NCBI RefSeq assembly: GCF_005860795.2
Contig: NZ_CP058351.1
Span: 124,001 to 188,000, forward strand
Origin: Peteryoungia desertarenae
GTDB taxonomy: Bacteria; Pseudomonadota; Alphaproteobacteria; Rhizobiales; Rhizobiaceae
Length of the DNA stretch: 64,000 nt
Direction of reading: 5' to 3'
Shown here: positions 34,886 to 44,133 of the stretch, piece after piece
Layout: every line of letters begins with the position of its first letter
How positions within the stretch are numbered: position 1 is the stretch's first letter
Notes under the pieces: generated by a model
What the model saw: only the letters and a program-made list of their open reading frames with translations
Told to the model about the DNA's origin: nothing
Databases searched by the model: none
Translations under genes and position numbers: made by a program

Positions 34886-35653
34886 ATGACGACCATGCTT
34901 TCCGCAAACAGCATTCACAAGTCCTTCGGTGCCGTCGAGGTGCTGAAGGGCGTGTCTTTGAGCGCCAGCAAGGGCGACGTTATCTCCATGATCGGTTCTT
35001 CCGGATCGGGGAAGAGCACGTTCTTGCGGTGCCTCAACTTTCTCGAGCGCCCAACTTCGGGAACGATCACCCTGGACGCTAAACCGCTCATCTGCCGCAA
35101 GGACCGCAATGGTGACCTGTTCGTGGTCGATGAGGCTGCGCTTTGCGCCTACCGGGCACGCGTCGCCATGGTCTTCCAGCAATTCAATCTCTGGGCGCAC
35201 ATGACTGCCCGCGAAAACGTGATGCTCGGCCCGACCCGCGTCAAGGGACTCAAGCGATCGGAAGCGGGCGAACAGGCAGACTTCTATCTTGCCAAGGTCG
35301 GACTGTCGCATAGGCGGGATGCCTATCCGGCGTTCCTCTCGGGTGGCGAGCAACAGCGCGTGGCGATCGCCCGGGCGCTTGCCATGGAGCCTGAACTCAT
35401 TCTGTTCGACGAGCCGACCAGTGCGCTCGATCCAGAGCTCGTCGGCGAAGTGCTGCGTGTCATGCGAAGCCTGGCGGAAGAAGGGCGTACGATGATCGTC
35501 GTGACGCATGAAATGAACTTTGCCCGCGAAGTGTCCAACAAGGTCTTGTTTCTCAGCCAGGGGGTGGTGGCCGAAGAAGGCGATCCACAGGACGTCCTTC
35601 GCGCTCCGCAAACTGACAGGTTACGCGCATTTCTGGCGGCGCAGGCCGTCTGA
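34886..35653 (+). CDS. Amino-acid ABC transporter ATPase (HisP/GlnQ type)
   Basis: A 255-residue ATPase with Walker [20 protein letters not shown], signature [16 protein letters not shown], Walker [15 protein letters not shown] and switch His in [12 protein letters not shown]. ATGs at 34886 and 34895 are both possible starts; the frame open from 34475 overlaps the hydrolase and is not real. It energises the two permeases upstream. An insert around residues 65-90 ([17 protein letters not shown]) matches HisP-type rather than GlnQ-type members. Confidence 0.92.
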   Translation: MTTMLSANSIHKSFGAVEVLKGVSLSASKGDVISMIGSSGSGKSTFLRCLNFLERPTSGTITLDAKPLICRKDRNGDLFVVDEAALCAYRARVAMVFQQFNLWAHMTARENVMLGPTRVKGLKRSEAGEQADFYLAKVGLSHRRDAYPAFLSGGEQQRVAIARALAMEPELILFDEPTSALDPELVGEVLRVMRSLAEEGRTMIVVTHEMNFAREVSNKVLFLSQGVVAEEGDPQDVLRAPQTDRLRAFLAAQAV

Positions 35654-35749
35654 CAGGCATCTGTGCCACCCTTGACCAAGGATAATCAAGAACACGATTC
35701 GACAGCTGGAAAAGACCGTTATCCAATAGGCCGAGCTTGATATGCCTCA

Positions 35750-35777
35750 GTGTTGGTTTCCGCGCGGAAACCAACAC
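35750..35777. terminator. 28-bp perfect palindrome after the amino-acid ABC operon
   Basis: GTGTTGGTTTCCGC and its exact reverse complement are joined without a spacer. It lies 97 bp after the ATPase stop and no T-run follows, so it is either a factor-dependent terminator hairpin or a dimeric protein site. The rest of 35654-35954 shows nothing coding. Confidence 0.45.
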
Positions 35778-35954
35778 CTGGATGGTAATTGGCCATTCCA
35801 ACGCCATCGCTGCCTCTCCGGACAAAACGATGCTAACGGACTGCACTGACCTCACAAGCGGTGTCTGACCCCAGAGAAGTAACCGGTATCGCCTTCGATG
35901 CGGGCCCCACAGGGGCACAACGCCCCTGGGAGACCCCATAGACACCGTCACAAC

Positions 35955-36491
35955 TCAGACGGGGCCGGTGTATTCACCGCGTGCGGGATAGGATTTCTCG
36001 ATTGCGAAATCGACGGCCTTGATCAGTTCGGAAAAGTGCGGCCTGACGAAAGGCATGGTCTGCACCGACATGTAGTAGAGGGTCTGGTCCGGGTTTACGA
36101 GAAACAGCCCGGGCTCTGAGAACAATGCGGGCTCCTCGATTCCGATGGAGGTTTTTCCACGGGATGTCGAGATATAGAGGCCCCAATCTCGTGCCTCTTT
36201 CAAAGTGAGTTGATAGGCAACCCGCAAGGCCTTTGCATCAATCTTTCGTGCCATCTCAGCGGCCCGCTCATATGTGTCCGTCGAGATTGCGAGGGTCGAG
36301 ATGCCGCGTTCGGCAAAGGACGGGGTCAGGCGCTCAAGCTCGGCAAGGTAGGTCGCGCAGATGGGACAGTGCAGACCACGATAGAAACAGAGCACAGTGC
36401 CGCGGGCTGAACCCTCAGTAGAAAGAATGAACTGCTTGCCTGTGATGGTAGGCAAGGAGAGGTCGGGTGTTTTCTGGCGGGGTATGAGCAT
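35955..36491 (-). CDS. AhpC/TSA-type peroxiredoxin-like protein
   Basis: A 178-residue thioredoxin-fold protein. The active-site region FYRGLHCPICATYLAELERL has Cys42 and Cys45 as CPIC, resembling the peroxiredoxin-like family with a CxxC rather than the single Cys of classic AhpC. No signal peptide. It would reduce peroxides or act as a disulfide reductase in the cytoplasm. It is divergent from an AraC regulator with 97 bp between starts, which probably controls it. Confidence 0.82.
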   Translation of the reverse strand: MLIPRQKTPDLSLPTITGKQFILSTEGSARGTVLCFYRGLHCPICATYLAELERLTPSFAERGISTLAISTDTYERAAEMARKIDAKALRVAYQLTLKEARDWGLYISTSRGKTSIGIEEPALFSEPGLFLVNPDQTLYYMSVQTMPFVRPHFSELIKAVDFAIEKSYPARGEYTGPV

Positions 36492-36588
36492 CTGGAATCT
36501 CCTGTCTGCGAAACTTAGTTGAGATCATGATCATGCTAGTGCACTATCGAACGGTAAGAATCCCATTTATCCGACTGAGAGTCTCGTT

Positions 36589-37308
36589 GTGTCTCAAAGC
36601 ATTCTTGATCGACTTGCGCATCTTGTTGATGGGTTATCGATCGTCTCCGTCTGCATTGGCTCCGATCCCGATGCTGCCCTGTCGATCTCTCCTGATGCCT
36701 CCCGCGTCACCATAGGTTCGAGTGAGGTGGCTGCGGTGACAGTGATCATCCACCCAGGTCGTGTGGCGAAACCGTTGCAAGCCTTGCGCGGCAAGTCCTA
36801 TCAGTGCACCGGGGAAATGCAGTTCCTCGCGAGCCTGTTGGTCGAAGAGGCTACCACTCCCCGATGCGGTGCGCAGGCGTTGCTTGCGGCCTATGCGCGG
36901 GCTCTGATCATTCATGTCTTGCGGGATGAACTGGCGTCCGGCCGGATGAAGACCGGGCTACTTGCCGGTCTGGCTGATGCTCGGCTGTCCAAGGCGCTGG
37001 TTGCGATCCACGGTGATCCGGGGCGACGTTGGAACATTGAGGGATTGGCTGAACGCGCGGGCATGTCGCGCGCCGCCTTCATGCGGTCGTTCAACGCTTG
37101 TGTAGGTGAGACGCCAATGGGCTATCTCAGGCGCTGGCGCCTGGAATGTGCACGTGAAGCCCTTTTGGCAGGAGAACGCGTTGCCCGTGTTGCGAACATT
37201 TACGGCTATGCTTCGGTCGATGCCTTCTCTCGGGCGTTCCGCGCGGCAGAAGGCATGCTGCCATCAGAGTTGAGAACGAGATCGGGTCCGGCAGGAGCAA
37301 GCGAATGA
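36589..37308 (+). CDS. AraC-family regulator (cupin-AraC type)
   Basis: A 239-residue regulator starting at GTG. The N-terminal half is short and sensor-like. The C-terminal double HTH spans about 135-230 (WNIEGLAERAGMSRAAFMRS, MGYLRRWRLECAREALL and RVANIYGYASVDAFSRAFRA). It is divergent from the peroxiredoxin gene. The start could also lie upstream, since no strong ribosome site precedes the GTG. Confidence 0.82.
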   Translation: MSQSILDRLAHLVDGLSIVSVCIGSDPDAALSISPDASRVTIGSSEVAAVTVIIHPGRVAKPLQALRGKSYQCTGEMQFLASLLVEEATTPRCGAQALLAAYARALIIHVLRDELASGRMKTGLLAGLADARLSKALVAIHGDPGRRWNIEGLAERAGMSRAAFMRSFNACVGETPMGYLRRWRLECAREALLAGERVARVANIYGYASVDAFSRAFRAAEGMLPSELRTRSGPAGASE

Positions 37309-37343
37309 GGGATCGGTCGTCGACCCATGATACCGTCATCCTC

Positions 37344-37667
37344 TCATGCCAGCATCTGCAGCCCGTGTTTTTGCACGATTGACAAAAGCTTGAGCGCCGG
37401 TCCGCTCGGTCGCTTGGCGCCGGTCTCCCATTTCTGGACCGTCGATTGGCTGGTGTTCAGATAGCGGGCAAAGACCGGCTGGCTTACATGATTGTTCTCG
37501 CGCAGTGCCTTGATCTCACCAGGTGTCAGTTCCCGTGGAATGACCAGGCAGTCCTCATCGAAGGTTCTCATGGTTTCCTTGTCGATGGTGCCAGCGGCAT
37601 ACATACCCTCGACCGCGCTATGGATCGCCTCAAATGCATCGCTCTTGAACTTGCGCTTAGTTGTCAT
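37344..37667 (-). CDS. XRE-type antitoxin of a RelE-like module
   Basis: A 107-residue protein with a C-terminal HTH (IKALRENNHVSQPVFARYLN, then TSQSTVQKWETGAKRPSG). The N-terminus (MTTKRKFKSDAFEAIHSAV) would contact the toxin. It follows and overlaps the toxin gene by 11 bp, so order is toxin then antitoxin, as in HigBA-like modules. The start at 37667 is preferred; the upstream frame to 37814 is antisense to the toxin frame. Confidence 0.85.
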   Translation of the reverse strand: MTTKRKFKSDAFEAIHSAVEGMYAAGTIDKETMRTFDEDCLVIPRELTPGEIKALRENNHVSQPVFARYLNTSQSTVQKWETGAKRPSGPALKLLSIVQKHGLQMLA

Positions 37668-38016
37668 GGTCCACCTCCAGCAATGCACCGCTCTCGATTT
37701 CAGCGTCGAGGTCGCCCTTCGTCTTGCGCCGATAGAGATCGGCGAGCGTTCGAAACGCAACCAACTCGTCGTCCTCGATGTTCGCCCGATCCTTCTTAGC
37801 GAAGAGATAGGCAAACACCCAGAACTCCCGGGTCTTTGCCAGAACGATTGATCGGTGCATGTTGTCGTTCAACCGCTTCTTGAAGACGCCTCCGCCAAGG
37901 TCGTCGGCCTGTCCGAGAGCAACCTGACGGATCGCCTTCGACAGAGCCTTGTCTGAAATGCGCGCCTTCTTCGCTGCCTTGGCAAACCACGCGGTTTTGA
38001 ACACTCGTTCTGACAT
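37657..38016 (-). CDS. RelE-like toxin (PF06296-type)
   Basis: A 119-residue basic protein: MSERVFKTAWFAKAAKKARI, then LGQADDLGGGVFKKRLN, and EFWVFAYLFAKKDRANIEDDE. This is the RelE/ParE-superfamily group usually encoded with an XRE antitoxin, acting as an mRNA interferase. The start is at 38016; the frame upstream to 38031 runs into the operator. A perfect inverted repeat lies right at the promoter. Confidence 0.85.
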   Translation of the reverse strand: MSERVFKTAWFAKAAKKARISDKALSKAIRQVALGQADDLGGGVFKKRLNDNMHRSIVLAKTREFWVFAYLFAKKDRANIEDDELVAFRTLADLYRRKTKGDLDAEIESGALLEVDHDN

Positions 38017-38022
38017 CGCTTT

Positions 38023-38043
38023 ATATAGCACTTGGTGCTATAT
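38023..38043. promoter_or_regulatory. Operator of the RelE-XRE module
   Basis: ATATAGCAC (38023-38031), TTG, GTGCTATAT (38035-38043): perfect 9-bp arms, 6 bp upstream of the toxin start. It is very likely the antitoxin binding site. Confidence 0.65.
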
Positions 38044-38192
38044 CCATCAAGGCAGGGCCGGGACCTATGCCGCTTCCCATACCTGATTCAAAATCCGGGC
38101 GGCAAGGGCCGCCTTATCCTGCGGCAGAAAGCGGCCGTAGGGAGGCGTCGCCTTAACCGCGTGGTTGGGATCGGCTTGATATTCGGGCTGTC

Positions 38193-38906
38193 ATGACCGA
38201 AGCCCCACCTGCCCATTTCAGACGCCACCGCGTTCCCGCTGAGATAATTGCCCATGCCGTGTGGCTCTATTATCGGTTTCCGCTCAGCTTCCGCGACGTT
38301 GAGGATCTTTTGGCGGAACGCGGCATCAACGTCTCATTCCAGACAGTCTGAGAGTGGGCGGCAAAGTTTGGCCAGAAGTTTGCTCATCAACTCCGCCGCC
38401 GCTCACGAGACCACTTTGCCGACAAGTGGCAGCTCGATGAAATGGTGGTGACGATCAAGGGAAAGAAATGCTGGCTATGGCGTGCCGTCGATGCCAACGG
38501 TTACGTCCTCGATGCTCTCTTGCAAAGCCGGAGGAACAAGCGGGCAGCCCTGCGGCTCATGCGCAAGCTGCTCAAGGTTCAGGGTACCACCCCATGGGTC
38601 ATGATCACCGACAAGATGCGGTCCTACTCTGCAGCAAAGGCCGAATTGATGCCGGGCGTCGAGCATCGGTCCCACAAGGGCATCAATAATCGCGCCGAGA
38701 ATTCACATCTTGCCGTGCGGCGACGAGAGCGACGCATGATGCGCTTCAAGTCGGCGCGGCAATGCCAGCGCTTTGTCTCAACTCATGGCCAGATCGCCAA
38801 TCTCTTCCTTCTTCACCGCAAACATCTAACCGCCGCCGATCATCGCCAGCTTCGGGCCCACGCCATCGCAACTTGGCGGGAAATCGCTTTGTTAATTGAC
38901 GCGTAA
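38193..38906 (+). pseudogene. IS6-family transposase with a single in-frame stop
   Basis: A 237-codon frame, complete except for TGA at 38349-38351 (codon 53), where homologues have Arg (TVREWAAKFG). One C-to-T change would explain it. The DDE residues are intact: WQLDEMVVTIKG, VMITDKMRSYSAAK and NNRAENSHLAVRRRER. After the stop the frame is open to TAA at 38904-38906, so a downstream start (38442) would give a protein with two of the three acidic residues. Terminal inverted repeats could not be placed. Confidence 0.82.
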
Positions 38907-38968
38907 AATTCTACACGAAGGAACTATCGCGTCTCAAAATCAGTTAAGACGACGCCTCCACGCACGGT

Positions 38969-39015
38969 GTAACGACAGTGTCTTTACGGAGATCTTGTAA
39001 AGATATTGTCGTTAC
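38969..39015. promoter_or_regulatory. Inverted repeat at the tacAT promoter
   Basis: GTAACGACAGTGTCTTTAC (38969-38987) and GTAAAGATATTGTCGTTAC (38997-39015) are reverse complements with two mismatches and a 9-bp spacer. They end 28 bp upstream of the antitoxin start and probably bind the TacA-TacT complex. Confidence 0.6.
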
Positions 39016-39043
39016 GCTATATAGGTGCAAACAGGAGTTTGCC

Positions 39044-39834
<791 letters not shown>

Positions 39835-39988
39835 GCGGTACGCCTTAAAATTTCGGTTGATGCAATTCATCTTGCTTCTAACTCGCTGAATTTACGGCAG
39901 AAGGTCCCGACATTAAATGAGGGCCGCGACTTCAGATTCCTTCAAGAGTCAGGCTACGCGTTACTTCCTTCCGGTCCAAGTGCACCCC

Positions 39989-40450
39989 TCAGGCGATCGC
40001 GGAGCCCTCTTCGCCGAGCTTCATGACTATCAAGGGGTGGGGGCGCCCTTGGTCGTCGGTTGGCTTTCGTCCGATTTCACGAAACCCCACCGCCCCATAG
40101 AAGCTTATAGCGTTTTCGTTCTGGGCATATACATCGACCGTGAGCTCCGCTCGTGACTGCTTGGCCGCATCTACCAGACGTCGTCCGATCCCCATCCGAT
40201 GAGCCTCGGGGTCGACGAACAAGCCCCCCACGAAGTCTCCGATGAGGGCAATAAATCCGGCGATCTTCTTACCAACCTCGATCACAAGGATTTCCGCGTT
40301 CGGCATGTAGATCTCTCTGACTTTGATGGCATCAGCATCGAGCTTCTCCGAGCTGAGAAAAGGGTGACCTACTTCTGAAGCCTGACGCCAGATTTTCAGG
40401 CAGGGCTCGAGGTCGGTGAGGGGGGCATAGGGTCTAACTTGTACCAGCAT
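39989..40450 (-). CDS. GNAT-family N-acetyltransferase
   Basis: A 153-residue acetyltransferase, YjaB-like: IWRQASEVGHPFLSSEKLD at the N-terminus, acetyl-CoA loop DPEAHRMGIGRRLVDAAKQ, and VYAQNENAISFYGAVGF at the end. It differs clearly from the TacT toxin nearby and has no antitoxin partner. Substrate unknown. Confidence 0.85.
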   Translation of the reverse strand: MLVQVRPYAPLTDLEPCLKIWRQASEVGHPFLSSEKLDADAIKVREIYMPNAEILVIEVGKKIAGFIALIGDFVGGLFVDPEAHRMGIGRRLVDAAKQSRAELTVDVYAQNENAISFYGAVGFREIGRKPTDDQGRPHPLIVMKLGEEGSAIA

Positions 40451-40524
40451 TGGGGTGAGCTCCAGAACTCTAGATTCGCAACAAGGAGGGTCGGCGAATT
40501 GAAAGCGCGCCTTATTACAAATTC

Positions 40525-40550
40525 AAACATATGTTTCAATCGCATGTTTG
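40525..40550. promoter_or_regulatory. Putative TetR operator AAACATATGTTT
   Basis: A perfect 12-bp palindrome (40525-40536) with a further ATGTTTG half-site at 40544-40550, 35 bp upstream of the TetR gene. Autoregulation is inferred. Confidence 0.5.
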
Positions 40551-40584
40551 ACATTTTCGGCGCGCGCGAATAGTTGGAGAAGCG

Positions 40585-41283
40585 ATGAGCACGATCCCAC
40601 CTTCGAGTCCTCGCCGCCAGGATGGCGCCGCAACGCGCGAGCAATTGCTGCGCGCCGCGTGTGAGATATTCGCCGAACACGGCTTTGATCGCGCCAGCGG
40701 ACGTCAAATCACGGCTCGCGCAGGCGCGAACGTTGCTGCGATCAACTATCACTTCGGCGGGTTCGAGACCTTGTATGCAGAGGTGCTGGCCGCTGCCCAT
40801 GCAAAAATCGTAGGGCTTGACGAACTTATCGAGATTGAAGGCGGTCCGGGTCATGCAGCGACCAAGTTGCGCGCCTTGATAGACCTGGCAGTCAAATCGG
40901 TGACCTCTCTAGACGAGACGAACTGGGCGCTTCGGATACTGAGACGAGAGTTCCAAGCTCCGTCACCTGCGTTCCACATTCTGGAGGATCGGGAAATGCT
41001 CCCCAAGCGAGCCGCCGCCCGCCGTCTGGTAGCGGAAATCGCTGGCTGGCCAGAAGACGATCCTCGTGTCGCAAGGATCGTCTTAAGCATTCTGTCGCCC
41101 GTGGATGCGGTTCTGTTAGGAGACCCAGATGTCATGTTGCGCAGTTACACCGCTCTCTCAGAGGAGCCTGTCGCAGCGACAAAACTGGCAGAGCATCTCT
41201 TTGCCTTTGCTCTGGGAGGGATCGCCGCCGTAACGGGCAAAAGCGACCTCTTAGCCCACCTGCCGCCGCCGCTTGAAATCTAA
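40585..41283 (+). CDS. TetR-family regulator (CerR/DUF1956 type)
   Basis: A 232-residue regulator: HTH at about residues 15-65 (LLRAACEIFAEHGFDRASGR, then ITARAGANVAAINYHFGG) and a C-terminal domain of the CerR type. It has TTGGAGAAGCG before the ATG. It converges on the DUF1349 gene and its target is unknown. Confidence 0.85.
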   Translation: MSTIPPSSPRRQDGAATREQLLRAACEIFAEHGFDRASGRQITARAGANVAAINYHFGGFETLYAEVLAAAHAKIVGLDELIEIEGGPGHAATKLRALIDLAVKSVTSLDETNWALRILRREFQAPSPAFHILEDREMLPKRAAARRLVAEIAGWPEDDPRVARIVLSILSPVDAVLLGDPDVMLRSYTALSEEPVAATKLAEHLFAFALGGIAAVTGKSDLLAHLPPPLEI

Positions 41284-41424
41284 TCGCAAAGAGCGGCGGG
41301 GGAGGCGTGACCAACCAACGAAGCTGTGCGGTGTCAGCGGTAGCTGAGCGAAAGATCAGCTTGCTGAACCCACCCCTCCCATCCGCAGTGTATTTCTCTT
41401 GAGTAAATTTAGCACCGGGACGCC

Positions 41425-42015
41425 TTACGCAATGGTTTCGTCGTGCAACGCCTGTTCGACAGGCGGTGTGATATGAAATTCGGTGAAGGTGACCCTCAAT
41501 TGGGATCGCTGGGGCGAGCAAGCCATCGGTCCAAGCTGCGCCGGCCCCTCGGGAAAATTTGCCACTCGTAGCAGCTGCCATCGGCTCCGCACGTTGCGGA
41601 ACTGGACGATGACGGCGGCGCCTTTCCGCGTGATCCGTAGTCGATGCGATTGTTCAGACGTCGGCAGGCCAAAAGTCGACCAATCCGATGTTTGTCGCGT
41701 AACAACGACCGACATGTTGAGCATCCCGTCGGTGACTTCGATACCCGCTTTGATCCAATGAGCCTCGTCCTGGCGCAACATCAGCCCTGCCTGGTCGTAC
41801 AGTGCCTGGAAGTCTCCTTTGAACGTAAGGTAAGCGGTGAAGTCGCCGTCTACCCCAGTCAGGAACGCGTGCCCATTGTCTCGCCGGAAGCCGTAGAGCG
41901 TGTCCCGCCAAAAATCAGTTTGTGACCCCGTCTCAAGCGTGAGTTCCTCATCGGACTGAGTATAGATTGCAGGGGGATTAAGCCAGTTACCCGCATTCAG
42001 TTGTCGAACTGTCAT
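41425..42015 (-). CDS. DUF1349 (concanavalin-A-like) protein
   Basis: A 196-residue beta-sandwich protein of the DUF1349 family. Seen segments are NPPAIYTQSDEELTLETGSQ, TDFWRDTLYGFRRDNGHAFL, QAGLMLRQDEAHWIKAGIE and a C-terminal TFTEFHITPP. Members are small cytoplasmic proteins of unknown role, sometimes named regulators of enolase; a carbohydrate link is plausible from the fold. No signal peptide. The 41284-41424 gap to the TetR gene holds nothing clear. Confidence 0.78.
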   Translation of the reverse strand: MTVRQLNAGNWLNPPAIYTQSDEELTLETGSQTDFWRDTLYGFRRDNGHAFLTGVDGDFTAYLTFKGDFQALYDQAGLMLRQDEAHWIKAGIEVTDGMLNMSVVVTRQTSDWSTFGLPTSEQSHRLRITRKGAAVIVQFRNVRSRWQLLRVANFPEGPAQLGPMACSPQRSQLRVTFTEFHITPPVEQALHDETIA

Positions 42016-42137
42016 TGGAAGTTTTCCTCTTTAGGAAGAAGGGGCATGTCTCGCTCCAAGCTCGTTTGCGGAGCTGAGGCAATGAGGTGGCATCGTCAAC
42101 TTAACGAAGCGTGGACTTCAATATGGGATTCTCGGCC

Positions 42138-42215
42138 ATGACTGACCGCGATCCACTTTACCGTCGCCATCGTTTTCTCGCCGAGATCATCGCCCATGCT
42201 GTGTGGCTGTGGGGC
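42138..42215 (+). pseudogene. IS6-family transposase N-terminal fragment
   Basis: MTDRDPLYRRHRFLAEIIAH AVWLW resembles the start of the transposase at 38193 (RRHRVPAEIIAHAVWLYYRF) and then breaks off into unrelated sequence. Confidence 0.6.
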
Positions 42216-42840
42216 CAGTCGCGATCGATCTGGCTGCGGGTCAGTTCACCCCTGCGGCTTGACATGGTCATGTCTCCCGGGCCGCCGCATGAGGCCCGCT
42301 CGTGATTGTCCGTCCGCCAGTTCCCCGATAGCGTTCCTGATCCCCTGATGCAAGCCTCAGGTCATGAGACGGACAGCCTGAGCCGGACAGTTCCCGTGCG
42401 GCCTTGACAGAGAGCAGGAGCCTGCCATCTGGCTTTGATGCCGTTGGCATTGCGGTCCTTCGGCAAGGCGCGCCCAGGCAGGTTGTGCGCCATGGTGCAA
42501 CCTTCACCCATGCCATGGCCTGACCTCAAGCCGGATTGCCTCCAGTGTGGAGGTGTGTCGGATCAATGGCGTGCTTGGGGCGTGCTCAGCCCTGCCACTC
42601 TCCCTTGCCTTGTCCTGCTGTCTTGACGGAGGACTGACAGGGGTCGCGTCAGGTGCAGCATCGACGCGCCCATGAATTTCCCCGACATGGCCGCCCGGAT
42701 TATCCGGGCTTTGTGGCCATGCCTTCCTCGCGCAAACAAATTCCCGGTCGCTCTGATGCCGAAGTCGGCATAACTGGGGAATTTTACTTCGGCATTTCTG
42801 GGGAAAATTCATGCGGCATTGACACCAGCGCCTTGACCGG
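42216..42840. other. Unassigned DNA between remnants
   Basis: No gene supported. Frames are short and carry no family features. The stretch lies between an IS6 fragment and an ArdC fragment and is probably mobile-element debris. Confidence 0.4.
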
Positions 42841-43086
42841 TTGAAGAGCACTGACCGGCGCCATCAGGCCTATCAGTTTGAGCAACTCGTTGCAGAAATC
42901 ACGGCCTGCTTCCTCTCAGCCGATCTTGGGGTCACAGCCAGTGTCAGGCCCGAAAGCTCCTCCTACCTTGCAAGCTGCCTAGCCGTCATGAAGGAGGACA
43001 GCCGCGCCATCTTACGGGCGGCCTCCAAGGCACAGGCTGCTGCTGACTACCTGCATTCCCTGCAGGATCAGAAGACGACAGCCTAA
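42841..43086 (+). pseudogene. ArdC-type antirestriction protein, C-terminal fragment
   Basis: About 80 residues: YQFEQLVAEITACFLSADLG, PESSSYLASCLAVMKEDSRA and AASKAQAAADYLHSLQ. These match the end of the zincin-like domain of ArdC proteins found on plasmids and integrative elements. The catalytic HExxH part and the DNA-binding N-terminus are missing. Confidence 0.7.
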
Positions 43087-43281
43087 GCCGGAGCTACTCC
43101 GCACCAATCCGTGCCTCAAGCTTTTGCAGATGTTCTGTGCAGACAAGCTTGACGAGGTCCAGCAATATGGCGGTTCGTTCGGCAAGCCAGGTGAGGGCCT
43201 CTTCGCTGATCTCGTAATGCGGGGAGTAGACTGGTAAGCCTGGTCAACGAGACGAGCGATGCGCTTTTGAAGATTTAAGAG

Positions 43282-43448
43282 CGTATCGGCAAAATTGCCG
43301 AAGCAATCATCGTTATTGCCGGTGCCTATCGCGAACAGTCGTCAGGATTGAAGGAGATCAATTGCGCGATCGACGACATGGACAAGGCGACGCAGCGCAA
43401 TGCTGCAATGGTCGAGGAGGCGTCGGCGGCTTTCCGTTGCCTGGGAAA
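43282..43448 (+). pseudogene. Chemotaxis receptor signalling-domain fragment
   Basis: About 55 residues: IVIAGAYREQSSGLKEINCA, then MDKATQRNAAMVEEASAA. This is the descending half of an MCP signalling hairpin, cut on both sides; an IS5 remnant follows. It resembles the corresponding part of the intact receptor at 52782 ([20 protein letters not shown]). Confidence 0.65.
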
Positions 43449-43795
43449 GTGGCGGATCGCTTGGGTGTTGCACGCCATGTCCGCAAGAAGCGTTGTCCCA
43501 GGCTGCAACCCGCTGAGCGAGCTTTCGGCCATGGCAGCGTCAGCAGTGTGGCCTTCAGTCGACGACAGCCAACCTGGCCGTCCATCGGCATCGAGGAGCG
43601 GATGGATTTTTTGGGGGCAGGCCGCCACGGGAACAACCCGTGCAAGGATCGGCAGAGCCCCCTTTTGAGCGTTGGCACCGTGCTGGGGAACGCGAACGCA
43701 GGAGCCTCCGATCATCACGATGTGACCCGCATAATGCTTAAACACGGCATCAAGAAGTTGATCCCAGAGACGAGACACTGAACTTCGCCGGGGCT
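43449..43795 (-). pseudogene. IS5-family (IS1031-type) transposase remnant
   Basis: The reverse strand reads VSRLWDQLLDAVFKHYAGHI, then QHGANAQKG, QKIHPLLDADGRPGWLSSTE and LSGLQPGTTLLADMA. These align with the middle of IS5/IS1031-type transposases, but the first catalytic Asp appears changed (MIGGSCVRV) and segments are missing. It has cut the receptor fragment beside it. The 43796-44133 stretch beyond shows nothing firm. Confidence 0.65.
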
Positions 43796-44133
43796 GCGCG
43801 GTCCGCAGGAGGGGCGGTTTTGGTTTGAATAGCGGTAGCATGTTTGCTTCAGGCTGTCGAAAAGCTGCTCCCAGCAGATCCCGAAGTTTATCATTTGCCT
43901 GCGCAGTTAGAACCCGCATCAGCCAGTCCGGCGACGAGAACGGATCATGAAGAGCTTCAAATCGCAGCGACACCTACCGCAAGTTCATGCATGAAAGGCT
44001 TTCCCACGCCTTGGTGCATCCGAAGCCCTCCACGTTTCCGTCGTTTGGGCAAAGCCTTTCGCCTTACCGATAGCAATCGCTCTGTTTGGGCCGCCGAACA
44101 GTCAGCGACCGCGCCCATTGTCGCAATGGACAA

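Noticed and set aside
39917..40156. 79-codon plus-strand frame
   Set aside because: It overlaps a convincing GNAT gene on the other strand and has no features of its own.
42504..42851. Minus-strand 115-codon frame in the debris region
   Set aside because: No family feature could be recognised and codon use is unlike the neighbours; treated as unassigned DNA.
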